From: Adiantum capillus-veneris
Lineage: Eukaryota; Streptophyta; Polypodiopsida; Polypodiales; Pteridaceae
Reading direction: 5' to 3'
NCBI GenBank assembly: GCA_014529385.2
Contig: CM043944.1
Location: 88,502,884-88,566,883 of the forward strand
DNA: 64,000 nt
Shown: piece by piece, positions 43,824-55,499 of the stretch
Layout: each line of letters begins with the position of its first letter
Numbering within the stretch: the stretch's first letter is position 1
The notes under the pieces: model-generated
The model's database searches: none
Told to the model about the DNA's origin: nothing
The model's input: only the letters and a program-made list of their open reading frames with translations
Position numbers and translations under genes: made by a program

Positions 43824-44186
43824 ATGAAAGGCTTTCAAACATATATGGCTTCATCTTCTACCCTCCTAAGAAGTTTTAGAGGTTTCTCTACACTGTCCCC
43901 AACCAGCCTCACCCTTAGTGTGACAACAAGACCATGTAGTAGCATAAGCACTATCTCAATCTCAAACTCTCTCACTATAGATAATAGGTGGCAAGAGCAG
44001 AGGATAAGCAAAGGTTCTTGGGTTCTTATGCAGCCAAGAAGGAGAAAAAGCTGGAAAGCAACAAACATATTTTTTTCTGCATGGAAAGCAAGAGTTTTGG
44101 ATTTCAAAGTCGAGGTTGGTAAGAAGACTGTGAAAGAAGTCTTTGTTCAACATGTTTTCACTCACTCTGATGTGATTGCTATATAA
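43824..44186 (+). CDS. Unidentified ORF with a Ser/Thr-rich N-terminus
   Basis: A 120-codon frame. Residues 8-55 are rich in Ser, Thr, Leu and Arg with few acidic residues (MASSSTLLRSFRGFSTLSPT), resembling an organelle targeting peptide, though low-complexity chance sequence is equally possible. The remainder is basic and then VLDFKVEVGKKTVKEVFVQH. No family recognised. It could be a 5' exon of the following unidentified gene, but I see no supporting splice phase. Confidence 0.25.
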   Translation: MKGFQTYMASSSTLLRSFRGFSTLSPTSLTLSVTTRPCSSISTISISNSLTIDNRWQEQRISKGSWVLMQPRRRKSWKATNIFFSAWKARVLDFKVEVGKKTVKEVFVQHVFTHSDVIAI

Positions 44187-44371
44187 TGGTGGCAATGTCT
44201 CCATGGTGCATAATCCACGGTGCAACTGTAAGTTAATTATTTAGCACTCCTCTATAAATGTTATCTTAATTTCAAATGTGAATCTGTTTTTTTCTTCTCT
44301 TATCACAGGCATATAATTAGGTTATACATATGTTTGTATTTATTTCTATTCTATTACATTCACAAATGTTT

Positions 44372-45160
44372 ATTCTTCATCATATGAGGAATGGGAGCCA
44401 CTAGAGTGCATTATAGGTCTCATCTCTATGACCTATGCTCATATTGGAGTCTTGCAATATGCTGGCAGAACTAGCAAAAGCCTAGTAGACGAGGGTATTT
44501 TCTTCTATGACCATTTCTACCAGCTCAATCAAAGGAATCAGAGAGGAGTGTTGGTGAAGGTTCCAATACCAACCAAGTGGAACTCCGTGGATTGGCCCGT
44601 TCCCGACACAATAATGAGTGAGGCATTGAGGAGCAGGCTCTATAGGGATGTTTAGAGGTCTCTCCAAAACTCTGTATCCACTAAATTGGTGAAACTTGCA
44701 AATTTTTGTCCTATTGTTATCTTTGTTGAGTTATTTCATACCTGCAAAGTACATGTTGCTAAAACAATGTTGCTCTTCAAATCATTTGATTCCCTCTTGT
44801 GTGATAAGCTTCTTGATCGATGGTCGTACGTGAAAGAAACAGATGGCATATGTTGCGAGATTTCTCTTGGCACTTTCATTGTCAAGTATATGCTTGCAAC
44901 ACAGACATTAATAATCTCCTTTTGGTACAAGCATTCTCACATTGTTGAAGGTTGCTATTTGCCTATGGATTAAGAGGCAGCAAGTTTGGCAAACAATGCT
45001 ATCATAGACGTGGAAGTGGTGGACAAAGACCTATATCTTATGATAGTAATTACAATAAGGCAACAATGCAATCTTTTGCAACTTTTACATGACATAGTGG
45101 AGGAGACTGCCGACATTGACTCCGTAAACTTTTCTTTCTGCTGGACGGACGAAGAGTAAT
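44372..45160 (+). pseudogene. Unidentified long reading frame with two stops
   Basis: One frame stays coding-like for about 790 bp, including YEEWEPLECIIGLISMTYAH, then FFYDHFYQLNQRNQRGVLVK, then after a TAG (44653) LLFKSFDSLLCDKLLDRWSY, and after a TAA (44971) acidic sequence to 45160. Its length between only two stops suggests former coding. I cannot assign a family. It lies 1.3 kb from the 3' end of the H3-Ulp1 pseudogene, pointing toward it. Confidence 0.35.
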
Positions 45161-45302
45161 GCAACGAAGGGAGAAGCATTTTTTCTGTGGAGATCTTTTT
45201 GGTCGTATTCAAATTCTGCCCATGTAATCAACCCTGAATGGCTTCAACAATATGTAACATTTTTGACTAGTTTAATCTTGATATCAAGTGTTTGCTCAAG
45301 GC

Positions 45303-45418
<116 letters not shown>

Positions 45419-45455
45419 AGTATTCGAAACACATAGATAGGTAGACAGTATCAAT

Positions 45456-46437
45456 TTAAGGTATAATCAATGAATTACTAAGTACATTTGTAAGTACAAA
45501 TTCCGATGTTCTCAATGGGCTTAAGTACATTGCTTGCAGGTATGGGACCAAAATGTCCTCTAGGTAAAAATCGTGAAGATGCCCTTCAAATGAAGGTGGG
45601 GATATAGTAGTGATGGATGGATTAAGTAAACCCGTATGTGATGTGTCATCAATCAACAAAGTGTTGAAAGCATCATAAGGCACATTGATCTGTTCAAAGG
45701 GCTTTTAGAAAAGTGGTACATTAGCTTTAGTTGGGTGGAAATGTCCCGCAATGGTATTACAATTTCTTTGACTATACACAAAATAAAAAGTTGATCTCTG
45801 AATTCCAGCCAAATTACAAACTATGGAAACAAGGGATCCAAGTTATGGGCCTGCATTGAAGACCAGATAACAACCCTAAATCGTGGAATCAAAAAATTCA
45901 AAAATTGCTTTGTGCCTAGTCGAATTAATACTCTGACATTTCCCAAGCGGAAACTACGTAAATCGAAGAACTCTATATGTACACTGTACGGCTGTCGTAG
46001 CAGTAACGATCCATTGAGATCCAAGATAATCAGTCTCTACAATCATTGTGTGCATACATATAAGTAGTTAGAAATAAAAAGCATATATTATTTAAGTACA
46101 ATGGATATTATCAGAACAACCATATCTACTTGAAGCAAGAGTCCATATTGGTCATTTCTAATGTTGTCATTTTGTTGTTGAGTGTCGATGTTTCCTTGTG
46201 TATTGCGAAGGGTATCCACCTCTTGTGGTTGTGCTGTACATGACTCTTGTGTTTCCATAGCCAAAGGGTTAACGTGTTCTGTTGTCTGTTCCTGGCCTTG
46301 ATTTGCAATATTGGCCTCCTCCTCTATATTCGCCTCCTCCTCTGGCACTCCCTTATCCTCCTCTACTTGGCCTAGAACTTCTGTTGCATTCTTCGTCTCT
46401 GAGGAGCATTTTACATCTGCATTTTCAGGGGCTTGGT
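45456..46437 (-). other. Region 3' of the H3-Ulp1 pseudogene, unclear
   Basis: Short minus-strand frames, one acidic and Gln/Asn-rich (46348-46088). They could be 3' exons or untranslated sequence of the gene at 46438-48243; no splice phase supports a specific join. Confidence 0.3.
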
Positions 46438-48243
46438 CTACTTCACATTCTCATCCCTAGCTTCGGATTCAGCCGCTCCAACTGCAAAGCTTACCTGTGT
46501 CTTTTCCTCTAATATGGGGTCAGTTTGAGGAATTTGGTTTAGGGCGGGGGAAACTGGCCTGACTTCCTCTTCACCGGTCACTGTTAAAGCTATAATATGG
46601 TCTTTGACAAAACTCTCTTCTACATCTAAAATTATTGGGGTTGAAAGAGATAGTAGATGTTGAATCATTGAAGCTCGGTACCTTTGTAAATATTCCAATG
46701 TATAATTTTGCAAAGCATTCTGCAAAATTAGGTTAACTTGTGGTCAATACTTTAATTAATAATAGCACTAATGTTGGTCCATACCATAGCAAGGAATACC
46801 CTTGACATAAATGGATTCAGAGCAAAAAAACTATGGAGTGTATACTCTGCATGGAGAAGACATCTCCAACCACAGGAATTTGGATCTGTCTGATTAGGCA
46901 CTTTGACAGCTTTAAAGGTGGACTTGTACAGTTCATGATTTCCACAGATTTTTCCATAGACATGAAGTAATCTTTTTACACATCTATGAATAGTGAAGGT
47001 AATTTATTATTAACAATATTCAGGTCATCAACCATACCCCAAATAAACACTAAAGGTTTTATCAACACTTACACTCGTATCTCTGAATGTGTTGCTTGTA
47101 TGGAGTTGATAGTCCATACCACTTGTTTGTCCAATCCTATGCATACAAGGCTCCAATGATTATTTCATTCGTATGGCAACACCAATGTTGTCACGTGGAG
47201 CATTGGATAGTGGAAAAACCATCTCTCCAATGTGCCATGAGGGGTGTTCTTTATTCGAAGTGGCACAAACATTTGTGGATCTAAAATATAAATTTCATTT
47301 TGGGTTTCTTGAGGGAGCTGGCTCTTTATTAAGCTACAATCACAAACAAGGATTTAATTAGAGGCCAAGTACCAACAAAGAAAGATCTTAAAGGTAGAGA
47401 TGAGCACTTACTTTAGGCATACATAAACAATAGAGTCGGTAATTTGTGCAAATGGATCCTTCAATATCCCAATATCAACAGAGTCCAGTGCTAATTGCCT
47501 ACTACTATCAGCAAGGGGAATGCTTGCTAACAATCCTTCTGTCATGGAATGTAAAACATCATTGTTTCTTTCATTTAGCTCTCTGGTAACTTGCCTATAA
47601 TTTTTCCTCTGGGCCTCTTCATCAACAGCAGTAGACTGTATACTCTTTAACTTCTCTGCTTCAGAGTGACGTCTTTCTTCTTGCTCAACTCTGGCTCTAA
47701 TGTTCACCTCATGAGTAACCTCATGAATCTTAACCCCTTGAACTCAGCGGCCTGGTGGTATTTGCAGTAAATCTTTCATTTTGGGTTCAATAAACTCATT
47801 AGGGATAAGGAGCTTATCGTATCTCCAACGTACTCTCTTGAGAGTCTCACTGTCCTTGTCCATTATTGTCACACGGTGAGCATGAGCAGCAACAATGGTA
47901 ACATCATTAAAATACTCCAAAAGATAATCTTATGCTGCTTCTTGAAGACACAACAGGGCGACTGCCTTCCACCTCATTATACCAGCACATGCTTCCTTGA
48001 ACAGATTTGTCTTACTACTTTTTGAAAAGGAAGTTTAGGGACACAAAGCTCAATACATTTTTGAGCTTTCCTTATCTCCCTAAATAAACCCATGTTTCTT
48101 TGAATATTCTTCATTCTTGGGCCCTTCAATATCTTCATTGGTTTACCTGAAGTTTTTTTCTTACTAGCAGACCTTCCACATGCTTTCTTTGCAAGCCCTG
48201 GTCCTTTCCCTGCCTTCCTTGCTATTGCCTTGGTTCTTGCCAT
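46438..48243 (-). pseudogene. Histone H3-like / Ulp1 (C48) protease fusion, spliced, decayed
   Basis: Four exons fit in phase: 48243-47412, 47333-47073, 46983-46785 and 46719-46438, with GTAAGT, GTAAGT and GTATGG donors and AG acceptors; about 520 codons. Exon 1 starts MARTK and has LFREIRKAQKCIELCVPKLP-FQ (H3 alphaN/alpha1). After a frameshift at 47997-48008 come RWKAVALLCLQEAA and HAHRVTIMDKD (alpha2-alpha3), then a charged coiled-coil-like stretch. Exon 2 has NNHWSLVCIGLD (Ulp1 His; following Asp replaced by Asn in TINS). Exon 3 has VPNQTDPNSCGWRC (oxyanion Gln and catalytic Cys). Stops lie at 47930-47932, 47744-47746 and 47165-47167. A CTTCCAG acceptor precedes the ATG, suggesting a 5' intron. 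Confidence 0.8.
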
Positions 48244-48267
48244 TCCACTGGAAGAGAAAAATGCAGA

Positions 48268-48268
<1 letters not shown>

Positions 48269-48358
<90 letters not shown>
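48269..48358. repeat. CT microsatellite
   Basis: About 90 bp of TC repeat directly upstream of the H3-Ulp1 start, probably inside its 5' intron or promoter. Confidence 0.96.
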
Positions 48359-48360
<2 letters not shown>

Positions 48361-48361
<1 letters not shown>

Positions 48362-48426
48362 GGGATCACAGCGCGCGGGCTCAGATTTGAGATAGGCTAA
48401 TAGCCTATTGCACGTCGTGATCCACA
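48361..48426. repeat. GGATCAC hairpin A
   Basis: GGATCACAGCGCGC at 48363 pairs with an inverted copy ending GTGATCC (11 of 14 positions) about 38 nt later. Confidence 0.8.
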
Positions 48427-48552
48427 AGTAGAAAGAGGAAAATTGGAAATTTACTTCAAGCCTTTTAGGCAACAAGCCCCAATTTTAATGATTATTAAAC
48501 TGAGTCTAAAGTAATAATCTTGAGATGTAAAATACTCTTGAGATGTAGAATA

Positions 48553-48677
<125 letters not shown>

Positions 48678-48690
48678 CCCGCCCCGTTTT

Positions 48691-48759
48691 TTGTGGATCA
48701 CAGTGCTCGGGTTCATCTTTAAGCCAGGCTAGTTGTTGTCCACGTGTCATGATCCACAA
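48691..48759. repeat. GGATCAC hairpin B
   Basis: TTGTGGATCA pairs perfectly with TGATCCACAA; loop about 49 nt. The downstream flank (ACAAGCCTCAACA...) resembles that of hairpin A. Confidence 0.8.
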
Positions 48760-48825
48760 GAGGATCGAGAAAACTTTGTAATCTATATCATGCCTTGTAA
48801 GCAACAAGCCTCAACAGTTTTGTAG

Positions 48826-48830
<5 letters not shown>

Positions 48831-48917
<87 letters not shown>
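48831..48917. repeat. CT microsatellite
   Basis: About 87 bp of CT repeat between hairpins B and C. Confidence 0.96.
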
Positions 48918-48920
<3 letters not shown>

Positions 48921-48921
48921 T

Positions 48922-48986
48922 ATGGATCACGGCGTGCAGACACAAAAGCAAGCACAGAGAACACTCTATCGTGCACCGTGATCCAT
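48922..48986. repeat. GGATCAC hairpin C
   Basis: ATGGATCACGG pairs perfectly with CCGTGATCCAT; loop about 43 nt. Confidence 0.85.
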
Positions 48987-49141
48987 TTTGTGACATCCCT
49001 CTCTTTCTCTTTCTCTGTCTCTCTCTCTCCGGGTATCTTCTTCTTTCAAACCAAGCAAAGCTTCAAAAATACTGCCTCTCACACTCTCTCCCTTGATCTC
49101 TCTCTGTCTTTATCTTCCAAACCTAACAGACAACCAACAAT

Positions 49142-49310
<169 letters not shown>

Positions 49311-49515
49311 TTTTCACTCTTCATCTTTAAAAATCACTATGGAAATACCTCTCTAGGTGGAGTTCAAATGGAAGAAAACGAGTGTAGGAGCCTTGCGCCT
49401 TGGTTGCAGAGGATGTCTTGGCTATAGGTGTCTCTCTGTCTCTATCGCAAAGGTCGTCTTTTCCGTTAGCTATCTCCCTCTCCTTCTCGCAGAGGTGGTG
49501 TATGCAAGCTTTTTC

Positions 49516-49565
49516 TCTCTCTCCCTCTCTCTCTTTCTATTTCAGTCTATATCTCTCTCTCTCTC

Positions 49566-49635
<70 letters not shown>
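49516..49635. repeat. CT microsatellite, interrupted
   Basis: A CT repeat with several interruptions near its left end. GA-rich runs on the same strand follow at 49815-49965. Confidence 0.94.
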
Positions 49636-49639
<4 letters not shown>

Positions 49640-50202
49640 CATAAAATCAAGTGTGCATTTGTTACTATAAATGTACACGTATTTTTGGGTTGTTAAAAAT
49701 CACTTTTTTGGTCGGACGGCCCATTAAATGCATGTCCTTGTAACACACATTCAATATATGCGTCTCACATCATTAAAAATGCCAATAGTAATATCTATTA
49801 TTGCATGAAAAGGGGAGAGGAGAGAGAGAGAGAATAACTCGAGAGAGACATAGAGGCTAGAGAGAGACAGGAGAGAGAGAGAGAGAGAGATTAACTGGTG
49901 TGGTCAAGCTAATTATAGACCTCGAGAGAGACGGAGATAAAGGCTTGAGAGATAGAGAGAGAAAGTGAGGAAGTGGGAAAGAGACACCTAAGAAGGCCTC
50001 TTTCTCCTTCAAGGTGCAGAAATCAGAAGCCTGAAGACTCAAAACTACATTCCCAGTCCTGAACCTCTACTCCAACAACAATGTCTAGTCCTGTCAAAGG
50101 TAAAGTCAATCTCTTCAGTTTTACTATGTCCTTAGTTTAGTTGTGTTTTGTGAGTGTGCTTCAAAATGTAAAAGATCATTTCACCATTCAAAAACCATAA
50201 TT

Positions 50203-50263
50203 GGATCACGGCGCGCCAGTTACGTTTTGGAGATTCGTTTACATACTCTGCGCACCGTGATCC
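50203..50263. repeat. GGATCAC hairpin D
   Basis: GGATCACGGCGCGC pairs with GCGCACCGTGATCC at 13 of 14 positions, inside intron 1 of the 50081 gene. Confidence 0.88.
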
Positions 50264-50335
50264 TCTTCTAATATTTACAAAGGGATTTTTTGTATAATAA
50301 TATTGTAGTTATTTCAATGCATGAAAGCCTGCTAA

Positions 50336-50398
50336 GTGGATCACGGCACACCAGCAGTGTTTTTAACGTTAGTTTACATACTCCACGCGGCGTGATCC
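50336..50398. repeat. GGATCAC hairpin E
   Basis: GGATCACG pairs with CGTGATCC. It starts 135 bp after hairpin D with similar flanks (ATGAAAGCC... before it). Confidence 0.82.
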
Positions 50399-50482
50399 TC
50401 TTTTGTATTTGTACAAACGTTTTTTTTGAAAGTACAATTGCTTTGATGTATTGGTAGCTATTCTATTTTATGAAAGCCCAAT

Positions 50483-50551
50483 AAGTGGATCACGGCGCGC
50501 CTATAGCTGTGTGGATTTTTGTTTATGTATTCTTCGCACCGTGATCCACTT
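50483..50551. repeat. GGATCAC hairpin F
   Basis: AAGTGGATCACGG pairs perfectly with CCGTGATCCACTT, and further pairs follow. It starts 149 bp after hairpin E. Confidence 0.9.
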
Positions 50552-52111
50552 GTATGGCTTTTACTCCTCACATATATAACCCAACTTTGCATTTAATCCA
50601 TAGTAATCATCTTATTTTTTTGTCTATATGATAAGTTGGTAACAATTGTGAGATACCTAGTTATAGTTTGTTCAAAACTTATATGATCATTTGGTGCTCT
50701 TATTTTTATATATACTCATTGAAACTTATATTTGTGAGTATGAAATAAATGCTAGGTTTAAGATCACCTAGGAGGAAGAGGTAGAAAATAGATCCCGAGT
50801 GCATTGTTGGCCAAGGAAACCTTCCAAGAAGACTGTCTGAGCTGTTAAAAACATCAATGAAGAGGAATGTAGACTTCACAAAACCCATTGATATAATTGC
50901 TACAGAGCCTACCAGTAGTTTGGAGGAGCCTGCTCTAGGTTTAGAGGATCCTGATACTGACCCATCTGTAGAAATGGAGTCCCCTTCTACTCCAAAATTT
51001 ATTGTACTCAACTCACTTAAGAGAGAAGTATATTTTTCAGCACCACTTTGTAGAGTGCCCAATGTGTTGCAACAATCCAAAAGAAAAAAGATACAGTTAT
51101 TTATGAAGACCCTACAGTGATTGATGAAAGGCTTTTAGATTTTGCAGTTTGTTCTGGGATTGGTGATAAGTTTGATTTGGGCTCTTGCATTTTTAATGCT
51201 CCATTCAATCTTGATGTGTTTATAACTTAACAGAGTGAACACTTGAAGCTGGAATGAGAGAAGTTTGACCTTTGCACTCAAGAGGGCAGGGTTAATGTTG
51301 GTGAAATGGTGGTAGTCCATTTAAAAGACTGTGATCCTAAAGGACAGTCTTACAAGAAGTATAATCAGCTGCCTCTTATGTACAGGCCCCATTGGTGCAG
51401 CTTACATGATCGGGAGTGCGAGCTAATTCAAGAATCCTTTGGATTTCTAATATTTTTAAATGGATTATTTACAAGTCTTATGAAAGATCCTAAGGAGGTC
51501 ATGGGGGAACAAGATTTACTAGCAAATGAAAAAGAGGAAAAAAATGAGGAATATATTGAAGTGATAGAGATAGAGGAGTCCATTGATCTTGAAGAAGAAG
51601 CAAAAGAGGTGAAACGAAGCAATCTTCTCTCAATGAAAACCTCAGATATCAAGCTACCTCTAGATGTGTCAGGTTTCAATGAGCAGCAAGCCACCTTAAT
51701 GCTACCAGGAGTGCCAGAGTTTAAATTTGGAGATAGATCTTTCATTTTCCTTCATGATATACAAAGTATTTTTTGTTTGCGGGAGGAGTTTGCACTGGCC
51801 ACTATCTCTAAGTATCAGGAGGAGAGTAATGGATTTGTTTCAGATGACAGTAATGATGATGAAGCAATGGAGATATCCAGTAACCCACTGGACTGCCTTA
51901 AACTCTGCTTTGAAAAGGCAGAAAAAGGATAAAGAAAGCCTTCCTGATGAAGCCACATTTCAAGCTATTTGAAATAATCTTAAGCCATCAACTAGTAAAC
52001 AAGATATGGAGGATCGGTTTAAGCGACCAGCGCAGGAGTCAACCGGATCAGTCAACCTATGGAAGGATGAGCTTTTTTTGCAAGATGAGAGTTTCATGGT
52101 ATAAATTCCTG

Positions 52112-52121
52112 CCCCCCCCCC

Positions 52122-52152
<31 letters not shown>

Positions 52153-52158
52153 ACACAC
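52112..52158. repeat. Poly-C (27 nt) followed by CA repeat
   Basis: A run of 27 C then about ten AC units, inside intron 2 of the 50081 gene. A short CT run follows at 52169-52187. Confidence 0.95.
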
Positions 52159-52805
52159 ATCTCTGTCTCTTTCTCTCTCTCTCTCTCACATACACAAACA
52201 CTTCTTTTGTTTACAGACATGGATTGCTGAAAAGGACGACTTTCTTCGTCGTCGAAGAAGACAGTTCCATGGTAGGGATGCAGCTCTAGAATAATATCTT
52301 CCTAGTTTATGCAAGGCACCCATCCTAATCTTCCACAACGGAATGTCACAAGAGGGGAATACTGCAACCTATTCTTTCAAGACATTATCTCGCTTCTTAA
52401 GTGGTCCAATGCTGCCACAAAATGCTGACAAAGTAATCCTCGTCGACAAGATTTTTGGGAGAGAATGTTTTGGTTACTTGCCAGGATATAATCGGGGCCG
52501 AGCAGCATATTACTACACATACACAGAAATGGCATTATCTTTAGGGAAAGAAAACCCTACTGAACTCTTAGAGTATGGAAAACCTTTAATGATCAGATAC
52601 AAGGGTGAGGTTCCAAATGATATTTGCAAATCATCAAAATGTTGAAATAGTTGTGCTACATGTTGAATTTAATTCTATAGGCATTTGTGGTACATTCGAT
52701 TATCTAAACTCTAACTCTCTTGTTCCATCGATGATTGGCATATTGCATTGTCTCTCTCCACCTGATTTGACTTTCAAAAGCACTTGAGTTGTTGAATGCG
52801 TTTGC

Positions 52806-55438
52806 TCACTTTTTTTTCTGAAGTTGCAAATGTCTGATTGCCTGTACGGTTTCTGAAGAGGCCAATACTTGCTTTTGCTGCATGCGATGAATGATTCTGC
52901 AATAAAACCACTGAAATAACCACTGAAATAACTCCTTTATACTATTTGCCTTATTTCGAGAGCCTCCATGTTGTGTGTGTCTGAAGTAGGAATTTCTAGC
53001 TATGTAATGAGACTTCTCCAGGCCCTGGGTGTTCCATATACCTGGATTCCCATACTTTTGGATGAAGTATGGCAAATGATTAAAAATAATGTGCTGTAAA
53101 AGAATAAATTTATTCATAAATTTAAAGACAAACTTAGTACTAAGACTATATGAGGCGCTTTGAATTTACCATGTAATGAGTGATTTGAGTGTCATTCCAT
53201 GCTGTCTTGAAGGATTTTTTCAGTAGATAGATGAAGGTTCTATTTGAACTTGCTAAGATCATCCCACGACCAATCATCATTCTCACACATTTGAAATAAT
53301 ATGTCAATGGAACGCCACACATCACCCTTTGCATTACGATTTGTTGGCTCTTGGTCTTTCACTGCTGCTAAATGAAGTTTTTTCCATTGCATATACTCAA
53401 CTTTCCTAAGGTAGGTAGAGTGATATACTCTCCCTCGCTTTGTTAGCTTCACATCTTTCATACCTTGAGGTTTAGATAGAAAACGGCATGCCTTGACCCC
53501 ACCTATGGATGGTTTACAGGGTACATCTTTCTCATTGGTTGACCTTTTTTTGTCCCGCTGTATTTTCACATTGCCCCCATGTAGACTAGTATCTGACAAA
53601 ACTAGTTCCAAAGCCTCTAGAGTGACTTGTCGTTCAGATGACTTTTTGATTTTCCAAGCAAACCCAATGTAGAGATATACCAACTTCTCTACAATTTGGC
53701 AAAGAGCATGCATTGTACAAATATGGACATTAACAAGTGGTATATTCAGAACTGGTCGGAAATTAGAGTCTTGATTGTGATGAGTAGGAGCCTTTTGCCA
53801 CCACTTTGGGTCCATCACTTTTGTAGGCTCCATGCAATACAAGCATGGAGACTTTGCCATGGCACCCATTCCACAATTATACATACACTTTAGTGTTTTG
53901 AGGTCATCTGCAAGATGCCATTGAACTTGAAAGTCTTCTCTCCCATCTACAGCCAATACCTCTCCTCGATTCATTTGTCTATCAATGATATCTGGAATAG
54001 GGGTTTGATGGAACACCCAAAATAAAATTTCATGTTATTCTTTCTTTACCTGCAAGATCAATCCATGTGAGATAAAAAAATTAAATCTAAAATTTAGGTA
54101 CAATAGAGGGCTTGCTAGAGCTGCAAAATTGGAGATAACTGTATTACTTGAAATGCACCAAGCCACCATATGTTTGTTTCTGATTGAGCACTGAAGTATG
54201 AAGGGTCATCAGTGGGACATTTGGAAAGGGCCCTATTCATTAATGTGATTGTAACTCGCTCTAGCTTCTTCTCTTTAAGAATCTCACACTCATCTAGCTT
54301 CAAAAAAAAAAAGTAGAACACCACCTATCTCTTTGAATGTGATATTGTAGAACTCTACCATTCTAGTTTGCAGCAAAGTGAGGTCCATGAAGATATTGTT
54401 GTACTCATCATAAGTGACAATAGTTTCCTGTGAGCTATAAATATCTAGAATATGAAATGGACATCCAATGAAGTATGTCTGTTCATTATTGAGCTGTAGT
54501 CTTTCCTTCCAAACACTTGCAGCTGTTGGTAAAAGCTTAGACTTTATTCCCTTCTTCACAAACATGGAAGAGATAGACTGTTGAATAGCTGAGTAACCTC
54601 TTTTACTAACTCCAAGGGAGTCCAATGTACCCTGTATATGCTTGGCAAGCACTGCATTCTTTGAAATGAATCTGTCAACGACATCTCGTTGCAAAACCTT
54701 AAACTTTTTGTCATGCATGATATCCTTTGCAAGACCACTAGTTATCAATGGCTTTAAGTGCTTTCCTACATTGGCCTTCGGGTCTATGTTTTCTTTGTCT
54801 GGATAGATGGAATCTCTACAAAGAAAGCATAACTAACATAAACAAACACTTAGATTAATTTAAATTAATTAGACAGCTTACAATGCTTGGATTCTTTTCT
54901 TAAGGCCGCCAGAGCCTACCTTCAACATTTCAAGATTCCGTAGTTTCTTCTTTCGTACACGAGTGTCTAACATTGTCTCTTTGTTTTGTAATGACCGTAC
55001 CTTTGTTCCCGAGACATGTGATTCTTGTGTGCGCTGCATTACAGTCTTTTGGTCCTTATGATGCAATTTTGAAAGTCTTTGAATCTCATTTTCTTGGTGC
55101 TTCACCATGTCTTGATAAGTTTCTGATTTGTTGTTTAGAGCTTTACAATAGCCAAGAAATCCATTCTCTCCATTACTTGCAAAGCTCAATAAGTTAGTGG
55201 GATTTGAAAATGTTGGGAAAGCATTTGTCATGGGATTCAATGGATAGAGTGAGCCTTTTGTCCAAATATCTAAGTGTTTTACTCCCTCTGCTCTGAGTCT
55301 CTCTGTCATGATCGGTGTCACTTTGACGTTAGTTTTGACTCGCTTACACAGTGGCGTATATTGGGGATCTAGGTCAATGTGTAGATGATAGAAGGGTCTT
55401 TTATGGAGGACATTTGTGGGGGTGGAAGAAGAAGCCAT
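52806..55438 (-). pseudogene. DDE-transposase-like gene, spliced, decayed
   Basis: Exon 1 (ATG 55438 to about 54882): a basic Ser/Thr start and a coiled-coil-like middle, donor GTAAGC. An acceptor TTTGTAG joins in phase to exon 2 at 54815 (DSIYPDKENIDPKA, GYSAIQQSISSMFV, AASVWKERLQLNN). An 11-A tract at 54302-54312 causes a shift to KLDECEILKEKKLERVTITL. A later exon (about 54030-53240) has WHLADDLKTLKCMYNCGMGA-M then CLYCM, and VHICTMHALCQIVEKL. After more shifts, GLEKSHYIARNSYFRHTQHGG (E position, minus one residue here) ends near 52810. The D...CxxC...H...E layout suggests an RNase-H-fold transposase. I cannot name the superfamily. Confidence 0.55.
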
Positions 55439-55499
55439 GTGTGCAATAGGGCAAGAAAGGGAGGATTTATTTAAGGTCAATGCACAAACAGTGAGAGAG

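Larger units (their letters stand above)
50081..52645 (+). pseudogene. Spliced gene of unknown function, divergent from H3-Ulp1
   Basis: Exon 1 is 50081-50099 (MSSPVK), donor GTAAAG. An acceptor at 50755 joins in phase to SPRRKR, a TAG (50782), then KIDPECIVGQGNLPRRLSEL and an acidic Ser/Pro stretch to 51087. An A-rich frameshift (51085-51095) leads to ERLLDFAVCSGIGDKFDLGS and, with two stops, to the long frame ending 51932 (CDPKGQSYKKYNQL; acidic IEIEESIDLEEE). A second shift near 51920 leads to a donor at 52099. An acceptor at 52216 continues WIAEKDDFLRRRRRQ and AYYYTYTEMALSLGKE. Intron 2 consists mostly of poly-C, CA and CT repeats. No known domain; the basic N-terminus and acidic middle suggest a nuclear protein. 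Confidence 0.5.

Noticed and set aside
46438-48243. H3 and Ulp1 as two separate adjacent genes
   Set aside because: Not fully excluded, but one reading frame runs from alpha2 of the H3 fold through the charged linker into a donor whose acceptor continues in phase into Ulp1, and no start codon or promoter sign is needed between them.
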